From the NCBI GenBank assembly GCA_009700815.1, contig WLLG01000164.1, positions 1-5,757 of the forward strand: a DNA stretch of 5,757 nt. Direction: 5' to 3'. The stretch is from Actinomycetota bacterium. Its GTDB lineage: Bacteria > Actinomycetota > Acidimicrobiia > Acidimicrobiales > Microtrichaceae. Under the pieces are notes generated by a model. The model was not told the origin of the DNA. It worked only from the letters and a program-made list of their open reading frames with translations, and did no database searches. The translations under genes were made by a program, and so were the position numbers. Every line of letters starts with the position of its first letter. Within the stretch, counting starts at the first letter, position 1. This document shows positions 4,290-5,757 of this stretch, in pieces.

Positions 4290-5165
4290 CTATCGGGCGC
4301 TCGCCGACGACCCGTCAACAAATCTGACCTCGTACAGACTGGGCCACAGTTTTCCTGTGACAAGAAATCGGTCCGTTCCGGGAATCTGGGCAATCCCATT
4401 GACCACATCAATTTTGCTTCCAGCAGCACTCGCATCTTGCACAGCTTCGTCATGCAGGCCAGACATGTCGACCACTCCAGTCACCATCCAGCATTCGGGA
4501 TCAATCTGCAGAATCTCATCGGTCTGATACCGGTTCGCCCAGACAGATTCGCCGTCCCACTCCAACTCGTTCAGGCCACCGGTTGGGCCGTTCAGGCGGT
4601 CCACCTGATGCCGACCAGTCACGGAGAAATCCTTCGCACTTCTCAGAGTCACATCGGCGGAACCATCCGTCATGACAAAGTCAGCAGCCCCTAGTCGTGT
4701 CAGGCCCCACCCTTCCCCTTGATACTCGAAGGTACCGCTTGGGGTTGCCTCGCTCAGATTGGCCAGACTCTGAGCGGACCAGCGATAGGCCGATTCTTCT
4801 TTCCACGTGAGCTGAACGAGTTCGCCGTTTAAGCCCTCGGCCAGACCTTCACCAAATGCTCCGGCCGGTAAGGCCGCCTGACCAAGCACCTCACCAGTGG
4901 CGGGATTCAGGGCTCGCAGCTCCGACTCATTATACAAACCGATGCTCTCATAGAGCCTGCCCTCGTGAATGAGAAGGCCTTGGGTATAGGCATCAGTCTG
5001 ATGGGGAATCTTGGATACCACCTCTGGCACAAGCTTGGCTGGGGTCCCAAGTTCGCAGGTCCCATCATCACGCGCTTGCTCCGAGGCCGTGCTGCTGCCG
5101 CAGGCGCTCAGGGCAGCGGCTAGACCTAGCCCGAACAGGACCCTGAACAGACCAAGGTTTCTCAA
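4290..5165 (-). CDS. Glutaminyl-peptide cyclotransferase (plant/bacterial-type glutamine cyclotransferase), lipoprotein
   Basis: This enzyme converts N-terminal glutamine of peptides or proteins to pyroglutamate with release of ammonia. The 291-residue product starts with a lipoprotein signal: a hydrophobic stretch (4-19) and lipobox LSAC with Cys22, so it should be anchored outside the membrane. The rest (about 45-285) matches the five-bladed beta-propeller glutamine cyclotransferase family. It shows YTQGL (60-64), LYESIGLY (71-78), FGEG with the probable catalytic Glu106, LTW (Trp121), GEGWGLT (Trp153), GLNELEW with Asn199, VWANRY (208-213) and TGKLWP with Lys272. These match the active-site set known from papaya and bacterial enzymes. 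The TTG start is forced: an in-frame TAG lies two codons upstream and no other start occurs in the signal region. The start overlaps the preceding gene's stop as TTGA, implying translational coupling. Its natural substrates are unknown. Confidence 0.9.
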   Translation of the reverse strand: MRNLGLFRVLFGLGLAAALSACGSSTASEQARDDGTCELGTPAKLVPEVVSKIPHQTDAYTQGLLIHEGRLYESIGLYNESELRALNPATGEVLGQAALPAGAFGEGLAEGLNGELVQLTWKEESAYRWSAQSLANLSEATPSGTFEYQGEGWGLTRLGAADFVMTDGSADVTLRSAKDFSVTGRHQVDRLNGPTGGLNELEWDGESVWANRYQTDEILQIDPECWMVTGVVDMSGLHDEAVQDASAAGSKIDVVNGIAQIPGTDRFLVTGKLWPSLYEVRFVDGSSASAR

Positions 5166-5757
5166 GAGCTAATCCGGCTAGCGCTCATTCTTCTCAGGGT
5201 AGTCACCGTCTCGATGTGATGCGTCTGCGGGAACATGTCGACAATCTCTATCCTGAGCACCTCAAAGCCAGCAGCAACGAGCAGGCCCAGATCCCGACCA
5301 AGAGCCGCCGGATCGCAACTGACTAGCGCCACGCGTTCCGCCCCAGTAGCAACCACTGCTGCGACACCTGCCGTATTTAGCCCAGCCCTTGCCGGATCAG
5401 CAACGACAACATCTGCCGCGCTTGGCCGCCAGGTCTCGACCGAGCTAGCAACAATCTGTGTATCAAGGTCGAAAAGGTTGACTCGAGCATCCGCCACGGA
5501 TGACTCAGAACGCTCAACAAGCACTGACCGCTGAGCATTCAACCCCGCAGTGAACAGGCCGACTCCCCCGTAGAGGTCCACTAGGCGGTCGCTAGCAGCG
5601 TCAAAGGGCGTCACTGCTCGGGCCACCGCCTGAATCAACGCCTCGGCACCATCAGGTCGAGCCTGAAAGAACAAGCGTGCCGAAATCCGAAACTGCTTGC
5701 CGGCTACCTGCTCATAGATCCAAGCCTGCTCGCCTTGAGCGAGTGCTTGCTGGGTTA
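5162..5757 (-). CDS. TrmA/RlmD-family RNA (uracil-5)-methyltransferase, C-terminal part (5' end outside the window)
   Basis: The frame is open to the window edge, giving 197 residues of the C-terminal half; the TTG at 5674 inside it is not the real start. The fold is a class I SAM-dependent methyltransferase of the TrmA/RlmC/RlmD group, which makes 5-methyluridine in tRNA or rRNA. Visible motifs in order are RLFFQARPDGAEAL (family FFQ(x)N-like), SAM-binding DLYGGVGLF at 5578-5552 (Gly in place of the usual Cys), DPARAGLN (family DPPRxGL), LVSCDPAALGRDL with the catalytic Cys codon at 5317-5315, and DMFPQTHHIETV with the probable catalytic base Glu in HIE. The N-terminal TRAM domain and any Fe-S cysteines would lie outside the window, so whether the target is tRNA or 23S rRNA cannot be decided. 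Its TGA stop overlaps the TTG start of the cyclotransferase gene by four bases. Confidence 0.9.
   Translation of the reverse strand, partial: TQQALAQGEQAWIYEQVAGKQFRISARLFFQARPDGAEALIQAVARAVTPFDAASDRLVDLYGGVGLFTAGLNAQRSVLVERSESSVADARVNLFDLDTQIVASSVETWRPSAADVVVADPARAGLNTAGVAAVVATGAERVALVSCDPAALGRDLGLLVAAGFEVLRIEIVDMFPQTHHIETVTTLRRMSASRISS

Overview
The window reads as ordinary chromosomal DNA of a moderately GC-rich member of the Actinomycetota. This rests on the protein styles (YaaA-type start, secretory lipase, HsaA/HpaB-like flavoprotein, Pro/Ala/Thr-linked SGNH protein), frequent GTG/TTG starts, scarce Shine-Dalgarno sequences and TANNNT boxes 6-7 nt before start codons, as expected for leaderless actinobacterial genes. 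A narrower lineage cannot be assigned. No phage, transposase, integrase, CRISPR or defence gene is visible.

Layout. At 1-112 the minus strand carries the 5' end of a yaaA-like gene, too short to stand out as an open reading frame but recognisable from its LILLPPSEGK start. It is divergent from a 387-residue acyl-CoA dehydrogenase-fold flavoprotein (196-1359, +). The gap between them holds two overlapping inverted repeats and a probable leaderless promoter. Next, on the minus strand, are tRNA-Arg(TCT) (1459-1532) and a membrane-anchored SGNH hydrolase with a seven-unit pentapeptide linker (1606-2472). Divergent from the SGNH gene is a plus-strand tRNA pair, tRNA-His(GTG) and tRNA-Lys(CTT), separated by two hairpins and closed by a GNRA-loop terminator. 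A 24-bp near-perfect palindrome (2898-2950) stands just before a secreted lipase lipoprotein gene (2985-4289, +). This meets a minus-strand glutaminyl-peptide cyclotransferase lipoprotein gene (4290-5165) tail to tail with no base between the stop codons. The cyclotransferase gene starts inside the stop codon of the upstream TrmA/RlmD-type RNA methyltransferase gene (5162 to the window edge).

How the genes relate. Three products (SGNH protein, lipase, cyclotransferase) are exported or anchored at the cell surface, but they are in separate transcription units, so no shared pathway can be claimed. The only clear operon-like link is the methyltransferase-cyclotransferase pair, joined by a 4-bp TTGA overlap. 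I see no coherent new multi-gene system. The points most worth a second look are the large palindrome before the lipase gene, the recurring TANNNT-to-start spacing, the overlapping repeats between yaaA and the flavoprotein gene, and the zero-gap convergent gene ends.
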